DNA of 33,847 nucleotides from Ignavibacteria bacterium (lineage in GTDB: Bacteria; Bacteroidota; Ignavibacteria; SZUA-365), in NCBI GenBank assembly GCA_016720835.1, contig JADKJW010000027.1, positions 1 through 33,847 of the forward strand, read 5' to 3'. A model generated the notes under the pieces. The model had not been told where the DNA came from. It did no database searches and was given only the letters and a program-made list of their open reading frames with translations. This document shows, piece by piece, positions 22,371 through 32,386 of the stretch (its first letter is position 1; every line of letters starts with the position of its first letter). The position numbers and the translations under genes are program-made.

Positions 22371-23540
22371 TTATATCGGTTCGTGACGGATGCGATCGAC
22401 ATGTACTGGCGGAGCAGACGCAGCCGCGTCCGCGGGGAGGAACACGAAGAACGTCGCGCCGGCGCCCGGGACGCTTTCCACCCAGATGCGGCCGCCGTGC
22501 GCGTCCACCACCTGACGCGCGATGGAGAGCCCGAGACCGGTGCTGCGTTCGCCGGCGGTCTTGCGCGAGCCGACGCGCGAGAAGGCGCTGAAGATCCTGG
22601 CCTGATCCTCCGGGGCAATGCCCGCGCCCTCGTCGCGCACGGAAAACAGCGCGTCCGCGCCTTCCCAGCGCGAGGCAAGCCAGACCCGCGCGCCTGCGGT
22701 GGAATGCTCGATGGCGTTGTTCAACAGATTGACGAGGACCTGCGCGATCTTGCCGGCATCCACGTCGAGCGGACGCCGTTCCTCCGCGCCTCTCCAAGAA
22801 CAGCGCGATCCGCTTTCGCGCGGCGGCGGGTTGCACCATGAGCAGGACACCCTCCAGAATTTCCGCGGCCGTGGTCCACGACCGGTCCAGGCGCAGCTGT
22901 CCCGATTCGATCACCGTGAGATCGAGAAAGTTGTCGATCAGCTGTTTCATGGCGGCGGCCGCCCGGAGCGTCGTCCGGACGAAACTCCGCTGCTGTTCGG
23001 TGAAGCGGTCGTCGGCCTCGTCGAGCATGAACTCGCTGTACGTGATGATGACGCCGAGCGGTGTGCGGAGGTCGTGCGCGGCCATGCCGAGGAATCGGCT
23101 CTTGAGCTCGCCCAGTTCGCGCAGTTCCGCGTTGGCGAGGTGCAGCTCGCGCGTCGCCGTATTCAAATCGCGATTCAGGCCGAGCACCGTCTCGCGCAGC
23201 TGCTGCTGCTCGCGGTAGTCGAAGCTGCCGAGGGCGAGCGTTCCGCCGGGCACCGGATGAAACTGGAGGCTGATGGTTTCGGGCATGCCGGCAGCCGTGT
23301 TCACGGTGAGGTGGTGGACGACGCCTGTCTGCGAGAGCAGGTTTGGAAGGTCGATACATCCCGCAAAATCAACAAGGAGTTCGTGAAAGGGACGGCCGAC
23401 GGCCTCCGCGGGAAACAGCGCGCGCGCCTGCGCATTGGCGCGCACGATGCGCTGCGCCGCGTCGAGCTGCAGCGCGAAACAGGGGCGCGGTTTCCACGCG
23501 TCACGTCGAGGGCGCCGGTGATGCCGGGAACGTCACTCAT
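22371..23540 (-). CDS. PAS-domain sensor histidine kinase J, partner of the B12 protein (frameshifted)
   Basis: About 390 residues, soluble. The start MSDVPGITGALDVT overlaps the end of the B12 protein gene by eight bases, which argues for paired expression. After a frameshift near 23495 the protein continues as a PAS-like domain (CFALQLDAAQRIVRANAQ, then FHELLVDFAG), a coiled coil (NTATRELHLANAELRELGE) and the H-box MAAHDLRTPLG, coded near 23075. A second frameshift near 22800 precedes the ATP-binding domain: VLVNLLNNAIEHS, DEGAGIAPED, RSTGLGLSIARQV. There is no receiver or output domain, so its phosphoryl group must go to a separate receiver, for example E, H or those of L. The PAS domain shows no obvious cofactor ligand. 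Confidence 0.8.
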
Positions 23541-24213
23541 GGCCTTCCTGCGATGCGATCCACCGTTCCAGTTCGCGCAACGACGTCAGGCAGCGCACGC
23601 CTTCAGTGCGTTCGAGCCGCTCGCGTCCTCCCCAGCGGAACGCCTGTCCGCCAACGAGGATTGGTATATCGGGAACTGTGTCCGGATTTCCGTGGCGGCG
23701 GTGATGAGCGGCGAGATTGAAGGCCAGGCTCACGGAGAGCACGAGGACATCCGGATCCTTTTCCTCCATGAATGCGATCACATCGCGCACGGGGGTGTTG
23801 GCGCCGAGGAAGTACCCGCGCCATCCGTGTAGTTCAAAGAAATCGGCGACCATCCGCGCGCCGATCTGATGGTATTCGTTCGCCACGCATGCGACCACGG
23901 CGCTCTTGCCGACACGCGGCAGCGCGAAGAGCCGGGGATACGCGAGGGTGAGGAGGCTCTCGCTGATCGCCGTGGCGGCGTGCTCCGTGGCGACGGAGAC
24001 GCTGCCCCGTTCCCACCGGTCTCCGACGTCGTAGAGCGCGCGCTGCACCAGGTCCTCGTAGAGCGAGCGGAGGTCCGGATCAGCCTCCATCCACTGTTCG
24101 AAGCTTGCGCGACACTGCGCGTAGCTCTGCGTCAGCAGCCCGTGAAGGTAGCGCTGATACGCGCCTTCACCGCGCGCGTCCGTCTGCGGGTGGCCGGAGC
24201 GCCTCGCGCGATG
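23533..24213 (-). CDS. Cobalamin-binding protein I with CarH-type Wx9EH motif, no DNA-binding domain
   Basis: About 185 residues count from the first ATG (24090), but clear protein sequence in the same frame (EGAYQRYLHGLLTQSYAQC) extends upstream to about 24180, so the true start is earlier and hidden by an indel or non-ATG codon. A four-helix cap comes first (YEDLVQRALYDVGDRW), with W26, exactly nine residues, then E36-H37. This Wx9EH arrangement marks the CarH/LitR-type B12 photoreceptors, where it covers the adenosyl side of the cobalamin. A Rossmann-like B12 domain follows with NEYHQIG; His74 matches the DxHxxG lower-axial ligand. Then come GYFLGANTPV, VLVLSVSLAF and ILVGGQAF. CarH proteins have an N-terminal MerR domain, which is missing here. 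It is followed, with overlap, by kinase J. Light sensing is inferred; simple B12 sensing is the alternative. Confidence 0.8.
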   Translation of the reverse strand, partial: HRARRSGHPQTDARGEGAYQRYLHGLLTQSYAQCRASFEQWMEADPDLRSLYEDLVQRALYDVGDRWERGSVSVATEHAATAISESLLTLAYPRLFALPRVGKSAVVACVANEYHQIGARMVADFFELHGWRGYFLGANTPVRDVIAFMEEKDPDVLVLSVSLAFNLAAHHRRHGNPDTVPDIPILVGGQAFRWGGRERLERTEGVRCLTSLRELERWIASQEGHE

Positions 24214-24882
24214 TCAACGTCGGGCACGTCGGTGACGAGCCGATGGCGGGGCGGGAGCTCGAGCGTTTCGCACAGCGCGTTGATTTCCGCCTTGAGTTCG
24301 ATCATGCGCAACTCGCGATCCACCGCGGCCTTGTTGAAGCGGCTCAGTTCCTCGTTACGGGCGCAGAGCGCGTCCTCGCTCCGTTTACGCGCCTCGTTCT
24401 CCCGTTTCAAATCCTCCAAAAGGTTCAACGTCGCGATGTGGGTGGCGTTCAGCGCGCGTGTCCTCTCCTCCACCAACGTGGCAAGCCGCTCCTTTTCGTG
24501 GCCCTTGGCGATGCTGGCCGCGCTGATTTTCGCCATGGCGCGCAGCAAGGCGGCGAGTTCGCTTTCGTCGATGGGCTTGCTCAGGAAGGCCTCCGCGCCG
24601 CACTCGAGCGCGCGGATGCGGCTCTCCTTGTCCTCCTTGAGCGCGGTGAGAAACACGACGGGAATGTCGCGCAAGGCGCTGTCGCTCTTCAGCCGGGTGC
24701 AGATATCATAGCCGCTGATATTTGGCATGACGATGTCGAGGAGGATGACGTCGGGACGGAGCGATGCCGCCAGCGCAAGAGCGGCCCCGTCGCTGGTGTG
24801 TTGCAGCGCGGGAAAGATCCTCGATCAGAGCCTTCACGCTCAGCAGGTTGTCCGCATTGTCGTCGATGGCCAGCACCGTCAT
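24132..24882 (-). CDS. Receiver with coiled-coil tail, H (frameshifted)
   Basis: About 245 residues. The start MTVLAIDDNADNLLSVKALIED has its ATG overlapping the probable TGA of kinase G. Near 24805 the frame shifts and continues as FPALQHTSDGAALALAASL, then the phospho-Asp strand VILLDIVMPNISG and FLSKPIDE. The linker (ERLATLVEERTRALNATH, then TLNLLEDLKREN) closely matches that of hybrid kinase P. PAS and kinase domains are replaced by a coiled coil with RELRMIELKAEINALCETL, a tail widespread behind signalling domains and also present in E. It therefore resembles the N-terminal half of a P-type kinase turned into a stand-alone adaptor or phosphate sink. The exact C-terminus is uncertain because of the disturbed junction with I. 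Confidence 0.75.
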
Positions 24883-27753
24883 CGATCTATCGTCCTGGAG
24901 CACCTCGCGGATGACGGAAAGAAGCGATCCTCATCGATCGGTTTCGGCAGTATACGCGTCGAAACCGAGGGCGAGGAAGTCGCGTTCCGACGCCGGGCGC
25001 TGGCGGTGAGCGCACCGGAGTTGCGCGTCTCCCGCGGCGCGGCGGACGTCCGGGCGCATGCCGGGAAGTTCCGGGTCCAGCAGTATCAAATCAGGCTTGT
25101 GCCGCGTGGCCAGCGCGACGGATGCGCGCCCGTCGACCGCTTCAATGACGGCATACTCGTCGCCGAGCAGCGCTTTCACGGTGAGCATGTTGTCTGCGTT
25201 GTCCTCGACGACGAGCACGACGGGGGTGGCGCCGGGTCGATCGCTGGCGCGGGGACTGGAGCTCCGCGGGACCCGCCCGCTCGTGTCGCAGGCATCGAGC
25301 GCGCGGGGGTTGATGTCGCCCTTTTGGATGAGCTGATGCACGTTGTTGCGCGACAGGAATTTCAGTTCATCCGCGGTGATCTGCTTGGCGGTGAGAATCG
25401 CGGGACGCGCGGTCCGTTCCGCCTCACGCAAGGTTCCGAGCACTTCGAAGCCGTCAATACCCGGCATCATCAAATCCAGCACGATCGCATCCGGGATCGT
25501 CCGCTCGATGATCCCGAGTGCCTCCTCGCCACCCCGCGCGACGAGCAGCTGGTACCCGCTGTCCTCCAGGATGTCCTTCATCTGGATGACGGCGGACTCG
25601 TTGTCCTCCACCAGCAGCAGGGTGTTCACTACGCCGCCGTCTTCGCGCGCCGGCGGCCGCTTCGTCCCCGCGGGACTCGTGCGAAGCGCGGCATCGGCCG
25701 CATGGGGGGCGCCTCGAGCCATCGGGGAGCGTGATGGTGAGGTCGTCCTACGGGGACGCTCCGCACGGCGATATCGCCAGGAGCTGCGCATACTTTTTCG
25801 CGATCGTCAGGCCCAGCCCGGTCCCCCCGTACTTGCGGGAAGTGCTTGCATCCGCTTGCCGGAATTCGTCGAAGATGCGCGGGAGCTGCGTTTCGGTGAT
25901 GCCGATGCCTGTATCGGTGATGTCGATCTCGAGCGCTGCATCCGTGTTCCGCAGCACGACGTCCACCGCGCCGTGCTCAGTGAATTTCACTGCGTTCGCG
26001 ATGACGTTCTGCAGGATATGACGAAACTTCTTCTCATCGCTCCGCATCGTGACGGCGCCGTCGGCGGCGGAAGTCCGCAGCGCGATCCCCTTCTGTTCCG
26101 CCTGCGGCTGTATCATGCCCGCATTCCGACGACGGCGGCCGGGGAAAACTCGCCGATGTCGATTTCGTCCCGACCCGCCTCGATGCGCGCGATATCGAGA
26201 ATGTCGTTGATGAGCGAGAGCAGGTGCTTGCCGTTGCGTCCGATGACCTCGAGGAAACGGTATTCCTCATCTGCAATCTTCCCGGAAAGACGGCGTCCGG
26301 CACCGACGACAGGGCGATGACCGAATTGAGCGGCGTCCGCAGCTCGTGGCTCATCGTCGAAAGGAAACTGGTCTTCAAGCGCGCGGCTTCGTCGAGCTGC
26401 GCCTTCTGCCGCTCGAGTTCCACGTTGTGCTCGCGCAGCTCCCCGGCCTGGGATGTCAGCTCGGCGCGCTGCAGTTCCAGCTCGGTGGCTGCGTGACAGG
26501 CCCTCCAGACTCATGTGCGCGGGCATGCCCGCCGATGCGCGCATCGGATGTCCTCGACGCTTGCGGGCAGCTCCAGCGCGTGCTCGTCGTACTCCGCGAG
26601 ACTGCCGGGGGACGATCGCGACGATCTCCCTGGGGCGGATCGGAACGGTGATCGTTCCCGCGGCGCGAGGCCGACGCGGGAAGGATACGCGAAACGGAAT
26701 CCGCCGGGATGCGCCGAACATGTTGCATGACGCGAGAGGCCGGGCGGGACCGATTCCCCTCGCCTCCGCATTGAAGGACTCCCGCGCCTTGTTGTCGACA
26801 CCGATCGATTCGAAATGGTCGAAGGTCCTGCCGCTGCTGCTGCGCAAGTACACCGCCGCCATCTGCGAGCCCGTGTGCCGGGCGAGCGTGGCCAGCATCG
26901 CACGGAAGAACGCTCGCGTCTCGTTTTCACGGAGGAGCACACCGGCAATGGCCGCAGTGCCATCGCGCACCGCAATGGCGCGTTGCAGACTCGCCGCCAG
27001 CTCGTTGAACGCGTCGGAGAGCACACCGAATTCGTCGTGCCTCCCCCAGGCGCTCCGCGCGGAGAAATCACCGGCCCTGAACCGTTCGGTGGCCCCGGTC
27101 AGGACGTTCAGCGGCGCGCGCACAGCGCGAAGCAACGTGTACCCGACGAAGACGGACAGCAGCAGAATCGCGCCGACCAGCAGGGAGAGTTGCAGATCCA
27201 GCGCTCCCTTCTCCGCATGCGACGCGGCGTACAGGGTGTCGGTTGCGCTCGCGGATGTCGCGATCGCGATGCGCTCCATTGCCTGTTCGATCCGGCGGTC
27301 GATCGGGCTGTGCGGATGCAAGAGCATCGGAATGCCCGCCGGTTGCCGCCCCTGAATCCTCCGCAGCGCCTCCGCGCGCAGCGTCCGCAATCGCGCGAGC
27401 GCGGCGGCCAGGCTGTCGACATCGGCGCGGGAGCCGAGGTACCTGTCGGATAGAGTTGCGAGATGGCGCGCGGCGTTCTCATCAAGAATCGCGCAACTCT
27501 CGGCTGTCTCTTCCGGATCCGCGGACCCCTCCACCTGCGTGAGCGCGAGCATGTGCACGTGCATCTGCAGGACGTCGGCACGGATGCCTTCGAGCGCGCG
27601 GCGCACCGGCAGAGGATGGTTGAAGATCAACTCCGTCTGCGCATGGATCTGCGTCGATTGCCGGTACGAGACGACACCAAGAACGATGACAAACAAGAGC
27701 AGGACCGCGACGCCGAGCTTCAGGCGCGTCTGTAGGAGAGGGTGCGAGTTCAT
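24879..27753 (-). CDS. Hybrid sensor kinase G: 4HB-like sensor, HAMP, GAF, HisKA, HATPase, two receivers (many frameshifts)
   Basis: About 955 residues, the third copy of the M/O architecture. It starts MNSHPLLQTRLKLGVAVLLLF with TM1, a periplasmic helical sensor, TM2 (LLVGAILLLSVFVGYTLL), HAMP, and GAF (TGSQMAAVYLRSSSGRTFDH). From about 26750 the reading frame jumps repeatedly, yet the expected pieces appear in order: GTITVPI of the GAF, FLSTMSHELRTPLNSVIAL, KHLLSLINDILDIARIEAG, ANAVKFTEHG, DTGIGIT, GTGLGLTIAKKY. Receiver 1 has DAIVLDLMMPGIDG and LIQKGDIN; receiver 2 has VVLVVEDNADNMLT, LILLDPELPGM and a damaged PKPIDEDRFF end. The stop is taken as the TGA at 24879-24881, overlapping the start of H, but the last 15 codons are uncertain. 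It lies 44 bases after CheR F, matching the N-O order. No good ribosome binding site is seen. Confidence 0.8.
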
Positions 27754-27797
27754 GTCACTGGTACGGATTGGTGGGGTTTCCGGCGTTCCGGCGGGGT

Positions 27798-28603
27798 TCA
27801 GCGCCGGAAGATCGCCGCATGTGGATGGATTTCATGATAACACTGCCTGAACAGGATATTTCGCTCCGTCTCGTCCACGATGAGACACCCGTCCTGCGCA
27901 AGGCAGGTGGAAAGACGGTCGAGGATGGCCCGCTGCACGGCCGGCGCGTAGTAGAGCAGCAGATTCGCACAGAAGATGATGTCGAAATCGCCGTAGATGC
28001 TGTCCGGCGGACAGCAGCCATCACCATCGAGCAGGTCGAACACGGAAAATTCGATACCGCGCTTGAGCGCTTCCTTCACGGCAACCGTGTCGCCGTCGCG
28101 GTCGAAGCACTCCTGCGCCCTCCTGCCCGTCACCGTCAGCAAGGCCGCGGCGGGGTACCGGCCTTCGCGCGCGAGCGCGACCTGCTCCGGGCTGCGGTCG
28201 GTGGCAAAGATCCGGTATGACAACCGTCCGGCATCCGCTCCGCGGCGTTCGTTCATCAGCATGGCGAGACTGTAGGCTTCCTGCCCCGCCGCGAGGCTGC
28301 GACCACGACGAACGTTCCTGCGCTTCCGTCGGCGGCGCGCTGCAGCTGCGGGCAGGACAACACGCTCCAGCACGGCAAAGGTAAGAGGGTTACGGAAAAT
28401 CGCCGTAGGTGTTGCCGAGCGCGGAGCAACGCGCAGGCCCCGGGTCACGATCGAGGACGCCTCGCATCTCATCGACGGATGCGAGGCCGAGCTGCGCCGC
28501 CCTGCCTTCGAGAGAGCGCCGCAGGTGTCGGCGTCGTAGCGGGTCACGTCCGCGCCGTGACGGTTCAGGGGAGTTCCGCGATATGGACGAGGTCCTCGCT
28601 CAT
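27798..28603 (-). CDS. CheR-type protein-glutamate methyltransferase F (frameshifted N-terminal half)
   Basis: About 268 residues, paralogue of N. The ATG overlaps the stop of E (ATGA) and reads MSEDLVHIAELP before the frame is lost. With indels restored the CheR_N domain continues NRHGADVTRYDADT, RRSLEGRAAQLGLASVDEM and FRNPLTFAVLERVVLP, parallel to N throughout. The SAM-binding domain is open: AAGQEAYSLAML, RIFATDRS, IEFSVFDLLDGDG, FDIIFCANLLLYY. The usual FCRN is FCAN, as in N. The position just upstream of HAMP kinase G repeats the N-O arrangement, so the association of CheR with this kinase type is not accidental. At least three indels fall within its first 120 codons. Loss of function is possible, but the intact motifs favour sequencing error. 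Confidence 0.8.
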
Positions 28604-29147
28604 TCCACGATCACGTATTTGGCCGCGCGCCCGGCGGCGACAAGCAATGCGTTGACCTCTTTTTTCAATTCGATCATCGCCAGTTCCCGCCCGACGGTGA
28701 CGTCGTGGAAACGCTGCAGTTCGCGCATTTTTTCCTGTAATGCCTCTTCGGCCTCCCGGCGTTGACGGCGAACCAGGCTCTGCTCCACGCCGCTCACGAC
28801 CGCGCCTCCCAGGCGCTGGATGTGGTCTTTCAACACATAGTCCGTGGCGCCGGCCTTCATGCAGGCCACCGCCGTCTCTTCATTGATGGAGCCAGTGACC
28901 AGGATGAAGGGCACCTCGGGCAGGTGTTCCTGCGCAAGCTGCAGCGCGGTCATGCCGTCGAAGTCGGGAAGCGTGTAGTCCGAGAGGATGAGCGCGGGCT
29001 GGAACGACTCAACGCGGCGAGAAATTCCGCGCGGGTTTCCACGCAGAGGAACTCGCATCCGGGCAGTACGGCACGGACCTCCCGTTCGTTGAGTTCCGCA
29101 TCCGAGGGCAGGTCTTCAAGAATCAGAACGCGTATGGGCTTGTTCAA
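28600..29147 (-). CDS. Receiver with coiled-coil tail, E (one frameshift)
   Basis: About 182 residues. The proposed start is a TTG at 29145-29147, directly after a double GGAGGAGAGGAGG; no ATG fits. The receiver begins NKPIRVLILEDLPSDAELNE, loses one base near 29004, and goes on FQPALILSDYTLPDFDGM (phospho-Asp in SDY), VTGSINEETAVACMKAGA and YVLKDHI. The lysine is followed by Asp, not Pro, as in several PAS-kinase-associated receivers. The tail is a coiled coil, REAEEALQEKMRELQRFHD, ending RELAMIELKKEVNALL, similar to H. There is no DNA-binding or enzymatic output. It is the second receiver after sensor kinase C and probably relays or buffers its signal. Its stop overlaps the start of F. Confidence 0.8.
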
Positions 29148-29206
29148 TTCCTCCTCTCCTCCCGCATGGACGGGCGCTGGGTGGGATTCCCACGATGGGA
29201 CGGGCA

Positions 29207-29649
29207 TCAGAGCGGCGGCTTGTTGACGAGCAGCCAGTACAGGCCGAGTTTGCTCATGGCGTCGATGAAGTCGTCCGAACTCACGGGTTTCACAACGTAG
29301 CTGTTCGCGCCGAGCGCATACGCGGTCTTGATATCCGGATCTTCCTGGGATGACGACACGATGACCACGGGAATCGATTTCGTGCTCTCTCCTTCTTGAT
29401 GGCTTCCAGCACTTCGAGCCCGCTGACCTTCGGCAGTTTGAGATCGAGGAGAATGACCTTCGGTTGCCGCGAGATATCCCGCCCGTCGAATTTTCCCCGG
29501 CCAAAAATGAAGTCCAGCGCCTCGGCTCCGTCCTCTACCGCATAGAGCGGATTGGCGACGCTCTGTTTGCGAATCGCCCTGCTGATCAATTCGGCGTCAT
29601 TGGGATTGTCCTCGACCAGCAGAATATCTACGATGTTGATGCTGTCCAT
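29207..29649 (-). CDS. Rcp1-type single-domain response regulator D (one frameshift)
   Basis: About 147 residues, the usual length of Rcp1-like regulators that partner phytochrome-class kinases. It starts MDSINIVDILLVEDNPNDAE and has the typical insertion YAVEDGAEALDFIFGRG and the phospho-Asp in VILLDLKLPKVSG. One base is missing near 29386; the frame then continues STKSIPVVIVSSSQEDPDI, ALGANSYVVKPVSSDDF and GLYWLLVNKPP. Invariant DD-like, D, S and K positions are all present. It overlaps the 3' end of kinase C by about 22 bases, which strongly suggests C phosphorylates D. It has no output domain, so it acts by protein contact or as a relay step. Confidence 0.85.
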
Positions 29650-32386
29650 GGCGTCAGTCCTGTGGGTATGGAAAATGAAAATGTGGCGCCGTTGCCGGTC
29701 TCGCCCACGGCCCACACGCGGCCCCCGTGCCGGTGGACGATGCGTTGCACGATGGCCAGTCCGACCCCCGTGCCTTCAAACTCTTTGGCGCTGTGCAAAC
29801 GCTGGAACACCCCGAAGAGCTTGTCCGCATACTTCATGTCGAAGCCCGCGCCGTTGTCCCGGATCGAGTAGACCACTTCCTCGCCGGTGGTCAGGCCGCT
29901 GATCGTGATGCTCGCCCGTTCCCGTCTGGAAGTGAACTTGATCGCGTTCGAGATCAGATTCACCCACACTTGACGGAGGAGGCTCGAATCTCCAACCGCG
30001 ACCGGAAGCGCGCCGATGGCGACCTCTATCCTCTCCCTGGCCTCCTCGCTGATCAGCTCGAGGAGAATGCCGCGTATCGCGGCCGCCATGTCGAAGGCCG
30101 ACGGTTGCAGCGCCGCGCGGCCAATGCGCGAGAACGCCAGCAAGTCGTCGATGAGCCGGCCCATGTTTCTGGCGCTCGTGCTGATGATCGCGCACACGCG
30201 CTGGCCTTCCACATCCAGCATCGAACCGTAGTCCTCGAGAAGGACGCGTGTGAATCCGTCCACCGCCCGCAACGGCGCGCGCAGGTCGTGCGAGACGGAG
30301 TAGGTGAAGGCTTCCAGCTCCCTGTTCGCGTCCTCGAGTTCGGCCGTCCGGACAAGGACCCGCTGTTCCAGTTCCGAGGCGTACCGTTTCGTTTCCTGCA
30401 TGAGCGTGGCCTGCTGAAAGGCGATGGTCACCTGCCTGGCCACTTCGCCGACGATCTCCATTTCTTCCGGGAGAATGCGCCTCACCGTGTCCCAGCCGAT
30501 GTTGAGAGCGCCGTAGAGTCCGTGCGCCGAAAGCAGGGGGACATTGATCGACGACTGTATCCCTTCCACCCGCAGCAAGCGCGCGACGACGGGCGGGGAC
30601 TGCAGGCCGGACATGTCTTCGACGACTTCCGTCTTCCCCGTCTTCAGGATCTCCAGGTCGCCGTACATGTCTTCCGCGAGCACGGTCCCCGTCTCGACGA
30701 TAGACTCGCCATCGACATTGGCGACAAAGACGCGCACCTCCTTCCGCTCAACGTCGAAGATGCCGACGCTCGCGCGCTGGCACTGCAGCATGGCGCGCAG
30801 ATGCTTCAGGGCTTTTTGCACGATCGCTTCCGGTGTCTCGATGGCCTGGAGGATATCCTGATCGATGCTGTCCCGCCCCCCCCCCCCCGTGCAGACTGCG
30901 CAACCGTTCGCCGCTGTTCGGGGGAGGGAGCCCCCCCCCCCCCCCCCCCCCCCCCCGCCGGGAGCCACCCCCCCCCCCGCGGCCCGGCGCGACGTCGGCA
31001 GGTGCGGCATGCCTTCCGCAGCGCTCCTCCGCCCTCTTCCGGTCGGTGATTTTGACTGAGAGCGTCAGGATGTTCACCACCTCGCCGGCTTCGTCCCGCA
31101 GAGGTCCCGACGTGATGCTGAAATGATCGTCGCCGAACGCACCCTCGAATCGCACGGTTTCGCCTCTCAACACGCGCTGGTACTGTTCGTCCACCAGGGC
31201 CGCCATGTCGGGAGAGAGGATGTCGTGGATGCTCTTCCCCTCCAGGAATTCATTCGACAAACCCAACCGTTCCAGTTCTTCGCCGGCGCTGAACACGTAG
31301 CGGAAGTCCCGGTCGAAGATGTGGATGAGACCGCCCGGTATATTGGATACGATGGTCCGGTATTTATTCTCACTCGCTCTCAGAGCAATCTCCGCCTGCT
31401 TCCGCGCGCTGATATCGCGGGTGAGGCCCTGCATGCGACCGTCGGGCAGCATGCGCGCGCTGATCTCAACATCCAGGAGCGAGCCATCCTTGCGAATCAG
31501 GGAGCGTTCGCTGAGCAGCACCTTCCCCGCGCGGAGTTCATCAATCCTCACGGGACGGACCTGCACATCCGTCGAAGGGAGAATATCGGTCACGGTCATG
31601 GAGAGGATCTCATCGCGCGAATACCCGAGCATGGTGCACGCGCGCGGATTGACATCGGTGTAACGACCCTCCCTGTCGGAAATGAAAATTCCGTCCGAGG
31701 CCTCCTCGACCAGCGTCCTGTACCGTTCCTCGCTCATGGCCAACGCGTGTTCCGCTCGTTTCCGCGAACGGTCACCTGCGTAGACCGCGATGCAGATGAT
31801 GGACAGCAAAATCACCGATGCCCAGATGGTGCGGATTTGCACCGCATCATAGTCGAGCAGGACGGCGGACAATTCGGTCTGCATCTCCGCCTGGATCCCA
31901 TTCGCCTGTCGTTCCAGGTTGAAAAACGCGATCGCAACGGCCGCCGTGCGGACTGCCCGCGCGTTCTCGCCTTCGGGGAGTCGTACCAATAATTCGCGGA
32001 ACCGCGACACCGACTGCATGATTTCGAGGAGGTGCGCTGCTTTCCGCTGTCGACGGTCGGAACGGCCGTTCCGCGCGAGAATGCGCTGTGCGCGTGCCAG
32101 GCGCGGTTCAGAGGACGCGGCTTGATCCGGAGCGCGAGACCCTCCGCACGATCGAATGGGGCTTGCGGCGGCCCTCGCCATGGAGACGGCCATAGCCCTT
32201 CGCAAGATCGAGCTGCGACTGATGGAGCATCGCTTCCATCGTTCTGAAATGCATGATCAACGCGTTTTGCCGGACTTCCACCACGTAGATCGATCCTGAA
32301 AGCGACACCACAACAACGACGGTCACCCACACCCGGGCCATGGGACTGATGATCCGGCGGAGGCGGAACTCCGTGAGCTGCTTCAT
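29628..32386 (-). CDS. Membrane sensor kinase C: periplasmic domain, PAS, PAS, GAF, phytochrome-class kinase (frameshifts and poly-C runs)
   Basis: Roughly 920 residues across three frames. It begins MKQLTEFRLRRIISPMARV with TM1 (VWVTVVVVVSLSGSIYVV), a periplasmic helical stretch that is disturbed between 32110 and 32200, and TM2 (IWASVILLSIICIAVYAG). PAS1 (YRTLVEEASDGIFISDREG) and PAS2 (YRTIVSNIPGGLIHIFDRD, ending VKITDRKRAEE) follow. After a poly-G disturbance on the coding strand the GAF region starts IDQDILQAIETPEAIV. The kinase has the H-box VSHDLRAPLRAVDGF of bacteriophytochrome-class kinases, VNLISNAIKFTSR, DNGAGFDMKY and GTGVGLAIVQRI. The GAF domain shows no chromophore cysteine I can identify. 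Its ATG overlaps the stop of the binding protein B, and its end overlaps regulator D. B, C and D probably form a receptor, kinase and regulator chain. Confidence 0.78.
30876..30978. repeat. Three long poly-C homopolymers (13, 26 and 11 bases) inside kinase C
   Basis: C runs lie at 30876-30888, 30931-30956 and 30968-30978. On the coding (minus) strand they are poly-G and would encode glycine runs in the linker between PAS2 and GAF. The reading frame differs on the two sides. Nearby residues such as GERLRSLH, in a third frame, would join well to IDQDILQAIE. No other homopolymer of this length exists in the window. An artefact of base calling or assembly is the simplest reading. Confidence 0.85.

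Noticed and set aside
23533..24213. A methionine synthase or methylmalonyl-CoA mutase fragment
   Set aside because: Length, the Wx9EH cap motif and the signalling neighbours fit the CarH-like sensor group; no catalytic domain is present.
29628..30860. A phytochrome (bilin-binding) photoreceptor in kinase C
   Set aside because: The kinase core is of the phytochrome class, but I see no PHY domain or chromophore cysteine; only PAS and a generic GAF are present.
30931..30956. A real poly-glycine linker in kinase C
   Set aside because: Frames on the two sides disagree and adjacent residues in another frame join normally; an artefact is simpler.
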